Notes: a model not told the origin generated them from the letters alone. A stretch of DNA of 64,000 nucleotides from Isoetes taiwanensis (GCA_021234155.1 JAJEKV010000033.1:11356163-11420162); one strand, 5' to 3'; positions 12,600-24,209 are shown, numbered from the stretch's first letter. Translations and numbers: made by a program.

Positions 12600-13513
12600 C
12601 CATGACTGGGTACTGGTTTATCGAATAAGGTCGTAGTTTTCTTGGAAAAAGGGAGAATCTACATACCGACAAGCCATGATATTTGGAATTTAATATCACA
12701 TAAGAAACATGGTACCTTACAAGTCGAGCATGTAAGAGGTAAAGGTGTTATCTTTGCTGATTTGATACATTGAGTTACGAGTCAAAGTTGGACTTTGGCG
12801 ATGCCGTAATTGGTATATTAGACTATCCAAGTCGGCAATAGTCAACATTGTTGATGTTACTAGCACTCGTTGCTATAACATGAGTGCAATAGAACCAAGG
12901 TCTAGTTGAGATCTTAGGACTCATGTCCAAAGACATGAATACCTGGAAGTGATTTCAATTAGTCTATTGCATGATAGAGGTGCAATACTGCATGAGTGCA
13001 AACATGGTTTGCAAAAAGTCAAGTAACGCTAGGAGCTATGCAATTAAGCATAGAGGCAAAGGTCCATTAGGACGAGGGTGAACATGCCATTCAAAGGGAT
13101 TGCCTATCCTTTAGCTCTAAGGGTGGATATTTGACGATCCTTAATGGGAGAACTTACTCTATGATATGCTGAATCTTTTAAAGTAGAAAAGGTTGGATAA
13201 ACAGCCTATGAGTTGGACTTACTATAGGACTTGAGGATCCATCCTGTTAGAAGCCAACTGAGGCGTGTTATACTCAAGATGGATAACATGGTTAGTCTTG
13301 AGAGTATACCGTTGTCTTAAACTCCTCTGTAATGCCGCACTTCTTTTATATAAAGAGTGGGCAGCTGTGCATTAGGGATATTTTAATATATCGGATCTTG
13401 TAGCGAGATCGGTCTCCTAAGTATGCCACACTCGGAGATGGCAGAAATTGTGCAACAGTTCTCTCGACTAGTTGGTCAACCTTGAGGACAAGGTCCTTTG
13501 GGGAGGGGAGGAA
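12600..13513 (+). pseudogene. Heavily decayed LTR retrotransposon coding remnant (Ty3-like?)
   Basis: Pieces around 12650-12780 read like an RNase H end (VEHVRGKGVIFADLIH resembles the (G)K-x-N-V-x-A-D-A-L-S segment). At 13470-13510 a Leu-Glu-Asp-Lys-Val-Leu-Trp-like end runs into the purine tract GGGGAGGGGAGGA, a plausible polypurine tract. Stops occur throughout. The assignment rests on short similarities judged by eye. 11780-12600 shows nothing clearer. Confidence 0.35.
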
Positions 13514-13540
13514 TGTTACAGGTGCTTCCAGGGGCATTGT

Positions 13541-15437
13541 CGGAAAAATTGTTTGAGTGCATAATATGCAATCATATTGTCTGCAAATGCTTGAATGATG
13601 TTTTGGTAACCACTATCTCCTGATCCAACACAAACTAGATAAGCAACATCACATGCATGATCCTGTAACTTGCCACAAAATCCCACTAAGCAATCATCTC
13701 TTGCAATCCACTGCACACTTTTCTTTATGATAGTTTCATCCTCCGCAACAGTCGCAGGCACATGTCCTAGCACTAAGCCTAAATCCTTCATGTGTTTTGT
13801 ATATGTTTTTGCTAAATGAATAAAGGTATCTTCTCTTATACCAACTCCTGTATGTGAAATCGCCTCGGCTAGAACGCATTGTGTTGGATAAACTAGGGCC
13901 AGATAAATTTAAGGACAAAAAATTATACATTCTTTGCCCTCCCCAAATCTTAACTGTTTCAAAGAGTTGTTCCGTAGTTTGCTTGTAGCGTTTTCCCTGC
14001 CTTGGTCTTCCAACGTTATGTGCAATGTCAGTAAGGAAGCTCCATAGTGCAGGTTTCCCATCAAACTTACCTTGATGGTGGGCCTCAACAAAATCTGTAC
14101 AAAACTTCTTAACATCTTTTCGATGCATAGATTCAAATATGCTATCATGTATTGACCGTCGTTTCATGGACAATGCTACAAGTCTCATTTTCATAAATAT
14201 CAATTCTCTTCTTACCTTTCTCTTCTTACCTTTCTGTTTTGGTATCTTGTAGCCTTTGTGAAGTTATACATCTCACTATTGATCATGTAATTAACCCTAA
14301 TACATGGTTCATGAAGGGTTCTCGATCATTGCTGATTCTTTTACATGAGATGCGCCTAAACGTGCCCTCAACTATTATTGATTCTCCATTTACAGTAAAA
14401 GATGCTTGCACCTTTGGTTCGCAGTACCATTTTGACCCACGTCGTGACTCATTTAAGAATGGTCTTAGGTCCTTTGTTTTAGATGCGTATCTATATTTCA
14501 TCTGCCAATAACCCCATCATAAAGAAGCCAAACATGCATTCCCTATATTTCCTGATATTTCTAAGTCTCCCATTATCCATGATGCTCTACAACAGCCAAC
14601 AAAACAGCGTATTGATACAAGCAATGTCAACTTACTATCTTGGTGGCTTGAGCATCCATTATCCACGCCAAAGCTCCTTTTTTTTTTACTCTAGATTATG
14701 TTGCTGGAGTGTGATCAAAGACAAATATTGTGTACATGCAATAACGCGATGAAATACAAAATATTAAAACATAGCAACACATAGAACTAAATAAAGATTG
14801 TGCATTATCTTGGGTGATGAAAGCTAACATGCTAGTTTGTCGTGGATCAAGCTGATTGTTTTGTGGTCTTCCTCCCTTGTTATGCTCCTCAACTTTCTTG
14901 TCCCTAGCCTCCTGCTGCAGCATTTTGAACATGCCTAGAAGATTGAATGTGTTGCTTCATGTTCGTGACCACGGATCCTGCTAGCAGAAACATCAAGATT
15001 GACTTGTGGCATAGTTTGCAAGCAATACAAATGCTATCCAAATCTATATAGCCTGCTATGGTGTCCTTTGTACAACTCAAAAATGACACCGGACTGCTCC
15101 ACAAAAGGAGTGATATCCTGTAGTAAGCATTGCTCCACTATAGCCTTGTTCCATTCAATAGTATATCATTTCTTGCTTCCTTAACTTCAAAATTTGTTGT
15201 TGTTACTTGCTCCATATGATGGGATCGATAATTATCCTTATGCGTGTCAATGTCACAATGTCTTGCTGTGAAGTTGTACATAGTATCACAGCCACCTTTT
15301 CCATAATGTACATCACACTCCACATACCATATATAATGTACTGCCTGGCCATTTACATCTGCAGACATGAGCTCAAAGCGGTCATGTCTGGCATCATTTC
15401 TCATTTTGTTTGTGTAATATCTAAAGTCTTTTTCCAC
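13541..15437 (-). pseudogene. Transposase-like coding region, C-terminal part (broken)
   Basis: From high to low coordinates the minus strand gives these pieces. 15437-15138: unidentified. About 15060-14900: a C2H2-like finger (ACKLCHKS... then MKQHIQSSRH). About 14890-14740: basic. 14501-14283: YASKTKD and SFTVNGES. 14203-13736: ending in a WGGQRMYNFLSLNLSGPSL segment. 13791-13541: AEDETIIKKSVQW...LVGFCG. The last two resemble the order of P-element/THAP-type transposases (LP-x-P segment, then DE-x-x-I...VGF). That assignment is weak. Frame changes separate the pieces. It continues beyond the solo LTR at 17150-18098. Confidence 0.4.
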
Positions 15438-15459
15438 TTATATATTTCGGCCCTTGTAG

Positions 15460-17152
15460 CCAGTTGTGAAGATCCCTACAAAATATACAGCGCCCAGCCG
15501 CATACTCCGTAGGAAATCCCCCATCCGATCCTTCGAGCGCACGAGCCCTCCGTCTATCCCGCACTCTAGGGTATCCCAAGTACGGGAAGGAAACACGAAG
15601 ATGTCTTGCGCGCCCTTCCCCTATGGGCTCCTAAAATAGCGGAAGCATAGACAATGTCAGAACTAGCAACAACAATACATCAAACTACCTCGAAGGGTAG
15701 CATATCCATACATCCAAAGATACAATAGAAATGAACATAAGCCATAAAACATGAGAGCTCCTACCCAAGGCTCGGACTCATGGGGAGGTAGATTGACGGC
15801 TAGTCCACAAGATAGAGCAGATGGAAGCATAACAATGGCGGGGTTGGCTAGAGATAATGGCTAGGGTTGACCATTCCATCCGCCCCTCCTGTGCATACTT
15901 TGCAGATGGGCTAGATCGGGCTCTGGTGCGATGCTAGCCTTCCGGATATGCAATCTCATGGTGTCACCGATTGAGACTGCTCCAGTTGCATCTCAACGGT
16001 CCGTCGAGGCAGGAAGGGTTCCATCTCCCCTTCCCGGGGTCTAGAGGTTTCAGGGGCGGCTAGAGAATCGTGGCGTCACACGATTCCTACCCGATTTAAC
16101 CCCCCAAAACAAGAGCCAGGCCGTCACCTACAGTTCTTGAGATGCAGGGCGACACCATTGCCCCAGGAGTTATCAGACCCATACCCGGCCCACTCGAAGT
16201 GACCGGCTATAGGTCTACCCGCTATGGGGTCCCCAGTAGCCACGTTCAGCAAGAACCCTCCCTATCATTTCACCTGCTATGGGGTCCCCAGTAGCCGCGT
16301 TCAGCAGGAACCCATCCTACCGTTTCACCTCTAGCCCCATTACCTGGCGCTTCATATCATAGCCCCCGTAGCCCGGTGGGTTCCTATGCACAGGCCGCAT
16401 AATAATAAGAACTAAGGGGCCTAAACTAGGAGCATCACTAAGTAATGGCTACTAGGTCTCTACCTCCCTTAGAGGAGCAAACATGATCAATCAACATCTA
16501 ACATATCCACATAACATGATAATAATGAGAATAATATCTAAACCTAATCATATACATCTAACTTACAGTTAGGGCTCATTGATTAGGGTTCAAGACGTAG
16601 ACTGAGGGTTCTAGGAAGGCATTCTAGAGACACAAAATGCTAACTCATCTGGAGTCCTACTTCCAGATGATATACAAGAACTCTAATCCAAATACCTGCT
16701 CCTGAGGAACTCCCTCCTACTCCCGGCGTATCCATGGTCTTCGAGGTGGTCGAAGTAGCTCCCACTCCTACTGATACACACATGCTCTGGGGGCTGCTAT
16801 GCTATGCTATGCCACAACAGACGGTTCTCGAAACGGAGTTTCGAGCACAAAAGAGTTCCCAGACTATTGGAGCGTAAAAGAGTTCCCAGACTATTGGGTT
16901 AGGGTTTGGCCATTTATAGGCTAGGGTTGATGTCACCTGCCACATGGCTCCAATAGGGTGGTCCGGTGTGGCGGGTGCCCAATAGGTTAAGGCCATGTGG
17001 AAAATGGTCTTAGCCTAAGGTTGGCTAAGTCATATGAATAACTCAGTCACGCACCCTATGCCACTACTATATGCTATACAAGGCTATGAATAGTGACGGA
17101 CCTGGAAATATACGTATTTATGGCATATATGTCCCTGGAATGTCACACCAGT
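15460..17152. mobile_element. Solo LTR with 5-bp target duplication CCAGT
   Basis: A 1683-bp block (15465-17147) begins TGTGAAGATCCC and ends GGAATGTCACA. It is flanked on both sides by CCAGT (15460-15464 and 17148-17152), the 5-bp duplication expected of LTR retrotransposon integration. No gag/pol coding is present, so it is a solo LTR from recombination. It lies inside the transposase-like coding region. Transcription direction is unknown; on the minus strand it reads TGTGACATTCC...GGGATCTTCACA. Confidence 0.75.
16221..16330. repeat. Two tandem 54-bp units inside the solo LTR
   Basis: Units starting GCTATGGGGTCCCCAGTAGC begin at 16221 and 16275 and differ at a few positions. Such internal repeats are common in LTR U3 regions. 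Confidence 0.8.
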
Positions 17153-18098
17153 TTAGACTGCATTTTGTTCTCACATAAAGATTCCCCATTACCGTTGTCA
17201 ATACTTATCACTCTTGTCCTTATCATTCTCGTACTGTTCACTTCGAGTATCTGAAGCAATCTCCACCACATCATGCAGGCATCATATATGTCATGAAATG
17301 TGCACCCCCTTGAGCCAATCTGATCCTTATAACATGTTTCTTCCATGGAGACACACATGTGTTGTCTCTCCAAAAGTCAACAACTAGTTTCCTCTCATCA
17401 TAAAAGAGTTTGTCACTGGGGGTCTGCCATATGTCCTCATGACGTAAAAATTCTATCTATCTATCTATCTATCCAAAAGTCAACAACTAGTTTCCTCTCA
17501 TCATAAAAGAGTTTGTCATATCTAATACCCTTCTTGAACATGGACCATGGTCCATTACCATGTTCTGCAGCCAATCTTCTATTGGATGCAACTGACACAA
17601 TTTTCCTATTCAGATTTATTTGTTTGGCAAACGCGGATTTGTTAGTTTCACCGTTGATTGTAAAAGACATTGCATCACTTCTTGTTCTCCACATATCTTT
17701 AGTTTTTGAATATTTATGAGGTGCAAAAGACTCCCTCAAATTGTTGATGATTGTTTTCATTGTGTTTATTTCTTTGATGTGGAGAAATCTAGTTCAAGTA
17801 TTCATTTTTTAGCACCTCCTAGGATTTCCACTCTTTTTTCAAATGTAGCATTCTCACACAATTCATTAACAAGCTTGTCTAACTCTTTTGACAACTTCCT
17901 TCTGTTCCAACTACTGAATGAACCTTTCTTACCAACAACAGAACCATTTGCAACTGCAACTTTGTTGCGGATTGCAGCATCCATTTTTCTTTTCTTCATT
18001 CTTTGAATCCTTCTTATCTCGGCCTGTCTTTTTTTGAAAGAATTTTTTCTTGGTTTGCGGGCCCTACATGATTCACAGAACGTACATTGATGAAACAA
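17150..18098 (-). pseudogene. Transposase-like coding region, N-terminal part (broken)
   Basis: The minus-strand pieces are as follows. 18098-17802 has CTFCESCRARKPRKNS (Cys pairs) and a very basic helix. 17760-17473 has YSKTKDMWRTRSD and SFTINGETNKSAF. A continuation at 17373-17153 is unidentified. The YSKTKD/SFT-NGE pair also appears at 14501-14283 in the other half, so this may be a duplicated module or two related elements. A 57-bp insertion at 17416-17472 splits the coding sequence. The function is not established; a DNA-transposon protein is my best guess. Confidence 0.35.
17370..17518 (+). mobile_element. 5'-truncated retroposon tail with 46-bp target duplication
   Basis: An identical 46-bp sequence starting CCAAAAGTCAACAAC occurs at 17370-17415 and 17473-17518. 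Between them is a 57-bp insert ending GACGTAAAAATTC followed by (TATC)n. The insert end matches the 3' terminal motif of the SINE/LINE group here. The simplest reading is an extremely truncated target-primed insertion with an unusually long target duplication. Confidence 0.75.
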
Positions 18099-18489
18099 TC
18101 AGAACTACAGTCAGAACTAAATTTATCAATATACACTATTGTGTTCATTTGAAGTACCTCTATTATGAGAGTCAATTCCAACCTCTACAGCGTTGGCAAC
18201 ATCCATAACTTCAGCATCCTTACAAGAGATTCCAACACCATATTCTCCTGTAATTGTTGATCTACTCAAAAAATCATGTCACGACATTGGTGTTGGAAAG
18301 GTGCTGATATCCTTCATCGATTTTTTTCAACGTCTTCAGGCACTTCACCTACCATAGCCAGCCTTGAGTGGGAGTTCAAGATCCATCATAATCACTAATT
18401 TTGGCTAAATCATCGATCCCAAAATTTAAGTTTGCAATGCCTAATTCGAATTGGAATCCCCCCCTTCCCAATTCATATGTTGCATCTTT

Positions 18490-19025
18490 ATAATTATGTT
18501 GTTTCAGCATCTCTGGAAGCATAGCTATGGTTCTTTATTGGAAACACGAATTCCTTACTTCGATATCAAAGAATTGTGTGCATTTGGATGCCGACGGATT
18601 ACTGGCAAGCATGCAAGAGTTCGTCAAAGAGTCTGAACGATTTGTTGAGTGCTCTTCCCAATTTGCAGAATGTTATCTTGAAGAATTACCTTCACAAATC
18701 AAAGCTGCGGCTTGCATTTCATCACTTACAGTTACCTTTAGATCATAGGCAGTAATGGCAAAGCTTGCAATACTTATATTTACTATGGATTTCGCATGGA
18801 ATGAAGAAACTACAGATGAAGTTGAAAATTCAGATCAAGAGTTTCATCAAGAAGATGGAAGGCAAGGTAATCCTTGGTAAATGCTTCTGCAATTAAATTA
18901 CTGTCTTCTTTGTTCAAAATTGTTGATTGTAAATATGTAATCTTTCAGAAGAACAAAATTCATTCAATGGTGCTGCTTCAATGGTACCTGCTGAATTTAT
19001 GGACTTTGAATATGATTTCAGCATG
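18490..19025 (+). pseudogene. Unidentified exon-like coding fragments
   Basis: An open piece at 18507-18748 follows a plausible acceptor (TTGTTTCAG at about 18508). It is acidic and helical (GLLASMQEFVKESERFVE). A second piece at 18757-18867 ends at a possible donor (GGCAAG/GTAATCC), and a third at 18953-19025 follows TTTCAG. I recognise no domain. This could be an unknown gene, part of a transposon, or chance. Confidence 0.25.
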
Positions 19026-19204
19026 TCCAGTATGCATTTAACCACTACAGTCAATACAAATTTGTTATTGATTTGTACAAAGTAAACTAATATGCTAGAT
19101 TTAATTGTTTCACTCGACTCCCGAAAATAAAGTGCTAAAATATGTTAGAAAGTTGTTTGGTATGCTGGAAAACCTCATCGTCGATCTTTAAGGAAAAGTT
19201 ATCT

Positions 19205-19342
19205 GGACATCCTTCGAGGCATGGTCCAGTGGTACCTGTCGCACCCGAGGTCGCAGGTTCAATTATGACCAAAATGGGTCCCATGGCCAATTGGTCTTCG
19301 TGGATGATAAAATTAATGTAATTCAATTCAATTCAATTCAAA
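19205..19342 (+). mobile_element. tRNA-derived SINE, plus strand
   Basis: An A-box-like GGTCCAGTGGTACC lies at about 19223-19236 and a B-box-like GTTCAATTA at 19257-19265, with spacing as in a tRNA. The body ends GTGGATGATAAAATTAATG (about 19301-19319), followed by an (AATTC)n tail. The 3' end resembles LINE copy 3 (GTGGACGATAAAAATACC). Confidence 0.7.
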
Positions 19343-19444
19343 AAACCATTGCCTTGATGTCACAAGTTCAAGATTGGCCATATGTAATCTATCATCACAT
19401 GGAGCTGCTCTAGATCGACTTCTTGTGATTCATGTAATGTATGA

Positions 19445-19575
19445 TAGGTAGGTAGGTAGATAGATAGATAGATTATTTTAATATCTATGGAGACCACACA
19501 GGACCATGGGATGGAACTATACATAGTCCGAGGGCGGTCTCGAATTCAAGATATAGCTGTACGAGATATTGCATA
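19445..19575 (-). mobile_element. SINE-like element, minus strand
   Basis: A (GGTA/GATA)n tract at 19445-19473 precedes TTATTTTAATATC, the reverse complement of the shared terminal motif. About 60 bp further on CGGTCTCGAATTC resembles the reverse complement of a degenerate B-box. The element is shorter and more eroded than the one at 23336. Confidence 0.5.
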
Positions 19576-20203
19576 ATGGATAAATGACTTACATCCCACA
19601 AAAAAAATATCTAAGCTCTGAAATGTTCACTATACTGCCTGAAAGCTTCACCAAATAGTTAAAGTCTGCCAAATATTATGTTGAGTTTATTGAGTTTGTT
19701 TGAGATGTTGCAAGGCACAAAAGAAAAGGAAAGGCGAACTTCTTGTCTTAGATGGCAAACAGTAGATAGTTCATCAATGACTTGAGAATATTTGGTGAAC
19801 TTCTACAGCAATCAGGACATCCATATTTGTATAATATAGAATGGTTTTAAAACATTTTTATGGTATTTGCTTTTCCCGGGACTAGTTTCAAAACCTATCT
19901 CTAGTTTTCACTACCGTCTTAAATTAGCAGTGAAGAGTGTAAGATCTCAAACATGATAGAATAGGAAGAGGACAAGGCGGGATCATGTATCATTTGGCAT
20001 TTTACATAAATTGAACATAAAACACATGGAATTTCTTTGAAGTTGGCATTGACAAAATGAGCACCTTTTTGTTTTTCTTTTCTGAGTAAGGGTGTGATGC
20101 CTTTCTATAATTTAGCACTATAACACCACTTCATAGGAAGATCTGTGCACATTGGGGCGTTGGAGGCAAAACGTGGCATCGAATAGAAGGAAAAGATGAG
20201 GTG
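19576..20203. other. No gene recognised
   Basis: AT-rich DNA downstream of the laccase relic. A 3' UTR may lie here, but I see no clear polyadenylation arrangement or other feature. Confidence 0.5.
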
Positions 20204-22235
20204 TCAGCAATGAAGAAGGTCTGCAGGAGGAGGGCCGATTCGCTCCAAAGTACTAGCACCACCAGATACAAGAAAAACCGTCCAAGTTGCATGGACTTCA
20301 AGGTGACAATGCATAAACCATGCCCCTGCCAAAAGAAAGAAAGAAAGAAAGGAGTGAGCACAAGCAATGCAGGGCCGTTATCAGCCCAACGAGGCCGAAA
20401 TTTAAGCACCTGGGTTATCGGCAGTAAACCTAATGGCGGCCCACCCACCAACCGGAATTCTAACAGTGTTCCTTTCTGGCGGATCTACCAGATTGAATTT
20501 AGCAGATGCTGAAGCGTTGTAATTTCCAAAGCCGCTCCCGACAATGTAGAAATTATAGCCGTGCAGATGAATAGGATGGCTATCCACCACCAATATACTC
20601 GTATCTTGCAATATCAGTTGTACCTTTGCACCATACGGTATGGATTTAACCTGTGCGCCTGTTTTAGGGTTTAGATTCTTCAGCTGTGCTCCTGTGAAAT
20701 TGAATACCTTCATTGGCCTGCTAGGGAAATCTGTAGTGTATACTCCTTGAGTTTTTCTGTAATGAGATTCTAATATGGCCTTTTTAGGGGGCACAAAGCT
20801 AACGTTATTAAACGATGCCCTCATCATGCCTCCCTTTGGTCCCTTGCACACCTTTTTACTGCATTTCTTCACTCCAAATCCTACTGTGTAAAACAAATGT
20901 TGGTCAATCTCTAAGGGGACTGAAATAGGGTTTTGAATTGTGCTGAGTTTGCGTAGTTGGCTGTCGAATGTAGTCACACGCAGAGTATCATTGAACAAGG
21001 GAAGTTTGGGAAGTATAGGACTAGAAGTAATGTTGTTAGAGTAAGTAAGAATGGCACTAGCGGTTGTGTTGTCAAACGAAACATTAGGAGCTGAAGAATA
21101 TGGTATAGTATGCTCCATTTGGCTGATCAAGTTTGAGAAGAACGCTCATGGTTTGGCCAGGAGCTATAACAATGTAATCTGAAGAGAAGGGTTTTACATA
21201 AGTGGCATCTGCCTCCACAACTGTTAGCTTATGATTTGCCACTGCCAAGAACATGTCGTTATTAAGCGCTGCATTGACGAGCCGAATAAGATAAACCTGT
21301 GAAGGCCATGCTTCCAACACATATGCTTCATCTGCAAAAATAATGCATTCATGGATGAATAATGACGGTATACCTTCCAGACAAGTCGTATTAGTGTAAA
21401 ATACATACTCTGTGAGGAGCAATTAAAGTAAAGGGGCCCTGGCCAGCCATTGATTGTATAGGCATCAGAATTGTTGGGTGTCCCTCCTGTTGATAAGGCC
21501 TGGCTTATCACGGACTCCTCGTCTTCCTTCCAATATTCCCCTGTTTAAAACAACATAAGTTAACATCCTAAGATACAACTCTTTAACAGTTTTGTCTTGT
21601 TAGAACAAGGGTAACTTCCTTATCAGGCTTTGCAAAGGGGAATCCAATCTCTTCTCTAGGATGAATTATGAATGCTCCATGGACTGTTGCTCTGAGCCAT
21701 GCTATATGTGCATGCCACCAGTGTCCCTGTTTGGCCTTGAGTTGTGAAATTGTATAGGAAAGAGTTTCCTGGTTGAATTGGACATTGTGTAATATATGCC
21801 GGTCCATCGAACCATCCGGAGCAGATTTGCCTCACTCCATGCCTGTCAACACAGGTTAATATACACATCCATCTCAAATTGATGAGTATTTGGTAGAGTC
21901 TTACCAGTGAATGGTGATGTTGTGTGGTGATAGATTATTGACCCTGATAAGTACCCTATCTCCTTCATTTGCATGGATCTCAGGTCCAGGAAACTGCCCA
22001 TTTACTGTAGCGATATTTCTAGTCATGCAGAGTCTGGTAATGCTCAGCATTGTCACCTATAAAATGCAAGAATTAACACAAAAACTGTGACACTATGAAA
22101 GAGAGAAAACGAAATTGAAAAAGGGAGCACAGTGCAAACATTAAACTCGTAATTCCTGGTGATGGCTGCAGCTGAAGAAAAGCAGAGAAACACAAGGATA
22201 ACAAAGCATGTTGTGATAGACTCTTGTGCGCCCAT
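20204..22235 (-). pseudogene. Laccase (multicopper oxidase) gene with frameshifts
   Basis: Laccases are secreted copper oxidases that polymerise monolignols in the cell wall. The exons (minus) are 22235-22140, 22056-21905 (152 nt), 21842-about 21601, 21540-21409, 21331-20410 and 20325-20204. Exon 1 encodes MGAQESITTC plus a hydrophobic signal peptide. All four copper motifs are visible: HWHG (exons 2/3 junction), [15 protein letters not shown] and HCHLEVH. Three defects are present. Near 21735 two bases are missing before the second motif. Exon 3 has lost its GT donor near 21600. A deletion of about 11 nt near 21110 shifts frame before PYSSAPNVSFDNTT. Exon sizes and introns match plant laccases, so it is a duplicated gene, not a retrocopy. 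An assembly error is possible but three independent lesions argue for a pseudogene. Confidence 0.85.
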
Positions 22236-22723
22236 GTTTGCTGGAATTGAGCAGGCTGTTTGATGAATAGGCCACAACTCTGCTTTTTATAAGTTAGGCT
22301 AAATTGTGTAGTTGGAGCGTTCAAATCTATTGGGCAAGCACGGGATGCATCAAATCTAAGCTAGGCCTTGCCTACCTCATTTTAGTTATAAGCAAGCTCA
22401 TATATTCAAGCTTCATATCTTACCTGATGTCACCAGCCACATGAAAACTAGAGGCCACATGGCTCTCCCCTCGTGTAACCAATGGTAGTCATTTTAACGT
22501 TTGAATGTCTTTCCTTGCTTTCTAAACTTGGTCTTCTTTCCTTGCTTTCTAAACTTAGTCTTCTACTTTAAGCTTATGTCATATGATTATTCAACATGTC
22601 AATAAATAGTGATGTTTTAACCTCCCTACATTTTGACGAGCATATATCTTGCAAGAATGCAGCACCTTTAAGCAATGGCCTTGCGGGGTCTTAAATAAAA
22701 GATTCACGGACAATTTTGAGCAT
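22236..22723. other. Region upstream of the laccase relic
   Basis: A TATA-like TATAAAAAGC (reverse complement GCTTTTTATA, about 22285) lies about 50 bp upstream of the laccase start codon and may be its old promoter. TTTCCTTGCTTTCTAAACTT is repeated at about 22511 and 22539. Nothing else is recognised. Confidence 0.35.
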
Positions 22724-22813
22724 GGGCATTATGTAGAAGAAGAAGAGAGGGAAATTCTCAAGTTGCACGGGCATTATGTAGAAGAAGAAGAGAGGGAAAT
22801 TCTCAAGTTGCAG
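22724..22813. repeat. Two tandem 45-bp units
   Basis: Units starting GGGCATTATGTAGAAG begin at 22724 and 22769 and are nearly identical. They read as a 15-residue acidic repeat (HYVEEEEREILKL) in a 60-codon open frame, which is probably fortuitous. 22820-23335 has no recognised feature. Confidence 0.8.
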
Positions 22814-23335
22814 GGGGTAAAGCATATATAATGTACCTTCAACACATTCTCTCATATCTCACATCGTTAGTACATAGATAGAATATATATTGCAAAGCAC
22901 TAGGAGGTATATATTTCTAGATTTGTTCCTTGGACACACGGACACACCAGACATAGCCTTCTTGACATAGAGGACAAGTTTTATATCCATTTGCCAAAAG
23001 TGGTATGTTCTACCTCTAGAAAATGAGGCAATATGAATCAGAATCACAATGTCATATAAGGAAAGATGCATTATGCCATGGCAGCAAACCTAAGTTAATA
23101 TGAAAATTTAGTGAATAGTAATCTTATTTGTTACAACTTCGACGATAATGAAATACTACAGGTACTTTTACTTTATATTGTTAAGTCTCCCTTACATCGA
23201 GTCTCTTCCGCAAGCTTGCATGATAATACAATATTCATGTGAACAAAAGTCTTCTTAAAGTACGTGAACGTGTGTTGTAAATGTTCTAGAGCCTTCTTTA
23301 CTATGAACTTTTCAAGCTCGCTACTCTACTGTAAT

Positions 23336-23565
23336 GATAGATAGATAGATAGATAGATAGTATTTTAACGTCACGCCACTAGGCAGCATCCAACTGGACA
23401 TGTGACCACACACCACACTACATTGCTCGGTTGGGCCCTGCCCCCAACCACCTTACATTGCGTCTGTTAGGATTTGACCCCCAACAGTACCGAGTGCGAT
23501 TCTGGGCGGTCTCGAACTCGAGACCACATTGCTAAGGAACTAGTGTGTTACCACTAGTGTGATTA
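23336..23565 (-). mobile_element. tRNA-derived SINE, minus strand (best-preserved copy)
   Basis: Read on the minus strand, CTAGTGGTAACACACTAG (about 23557-23540) has the form of a tRNA A-box and D-arm. B-box GTTCGAGAC follows at 23517-23509. The body continues about 150 bp and ends TGACGTTAAAATA at 23372-23360, with a (TATC)n tail to 23336. This terminal motif is shared with LINE copies 1 and 2. Confidence 0.75.
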
Positions 23566-24190
23566 CATGCCATCTTTCATATCTTAGTGCATGATCATGA
23601 GGAGCCCATAAATGTTATGACATACCCATGTTATGACACTTTTAGTGAGGAGCTCATAAATCGTGGGGGATGGGCCCATAAACCGTGGTGGATGGGGCCC
23701 TGTTATCATGACATCAAATGTTAACCATTGATTTTTTATTTTAACGGCCTGCAACATATGTTAAAGGGAGGGGGGGTGAGCGATGACGGGTCCATGTGTG
23801 AAGGAAGGCGACCATACCCTACTAAGAGACAATACTTTGAGGCTTCTCTATTCAACAAAAATATATTAGTGTACTCCTTTTTATTTAAAAGATATTGGAG
23901 TGGGGTTCTCAAAATTTTAATAATGTTTTTTCCACTATCTATTTTTTTAGGTTTTGCAAGTTACATTTTTGTAAGATAGATATGTCATTTTCACATTCAC
24001 TTTAAGTCGTAGCTTATAGGACAATTTACAACACACTCATGGGTACTGCGCCCACCACTGTACGTGGCTCAAGTAGGTCGTTCCCTCATGAACAATACAT
24101 TGCATGGCCAGTTTCACAACGAGGTGTTGAACCCTGACCTTGGATATGGCCACAGAACTGTGAAATTGTTAAACGTAATATAAATGCATT
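23566..24190. other. No gene recognised
   Basis: Contains a small local repeat (GAGGAGCCCATAAA/GAGGAGCTCATAAATCGTGG near 23598 and 23647) and AT-rich DNA. No coding signal is seen. Confidence 0.5.
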
Positions 24191-24209
24191 ATTGTATAGT
24201 TCTTCTCCA

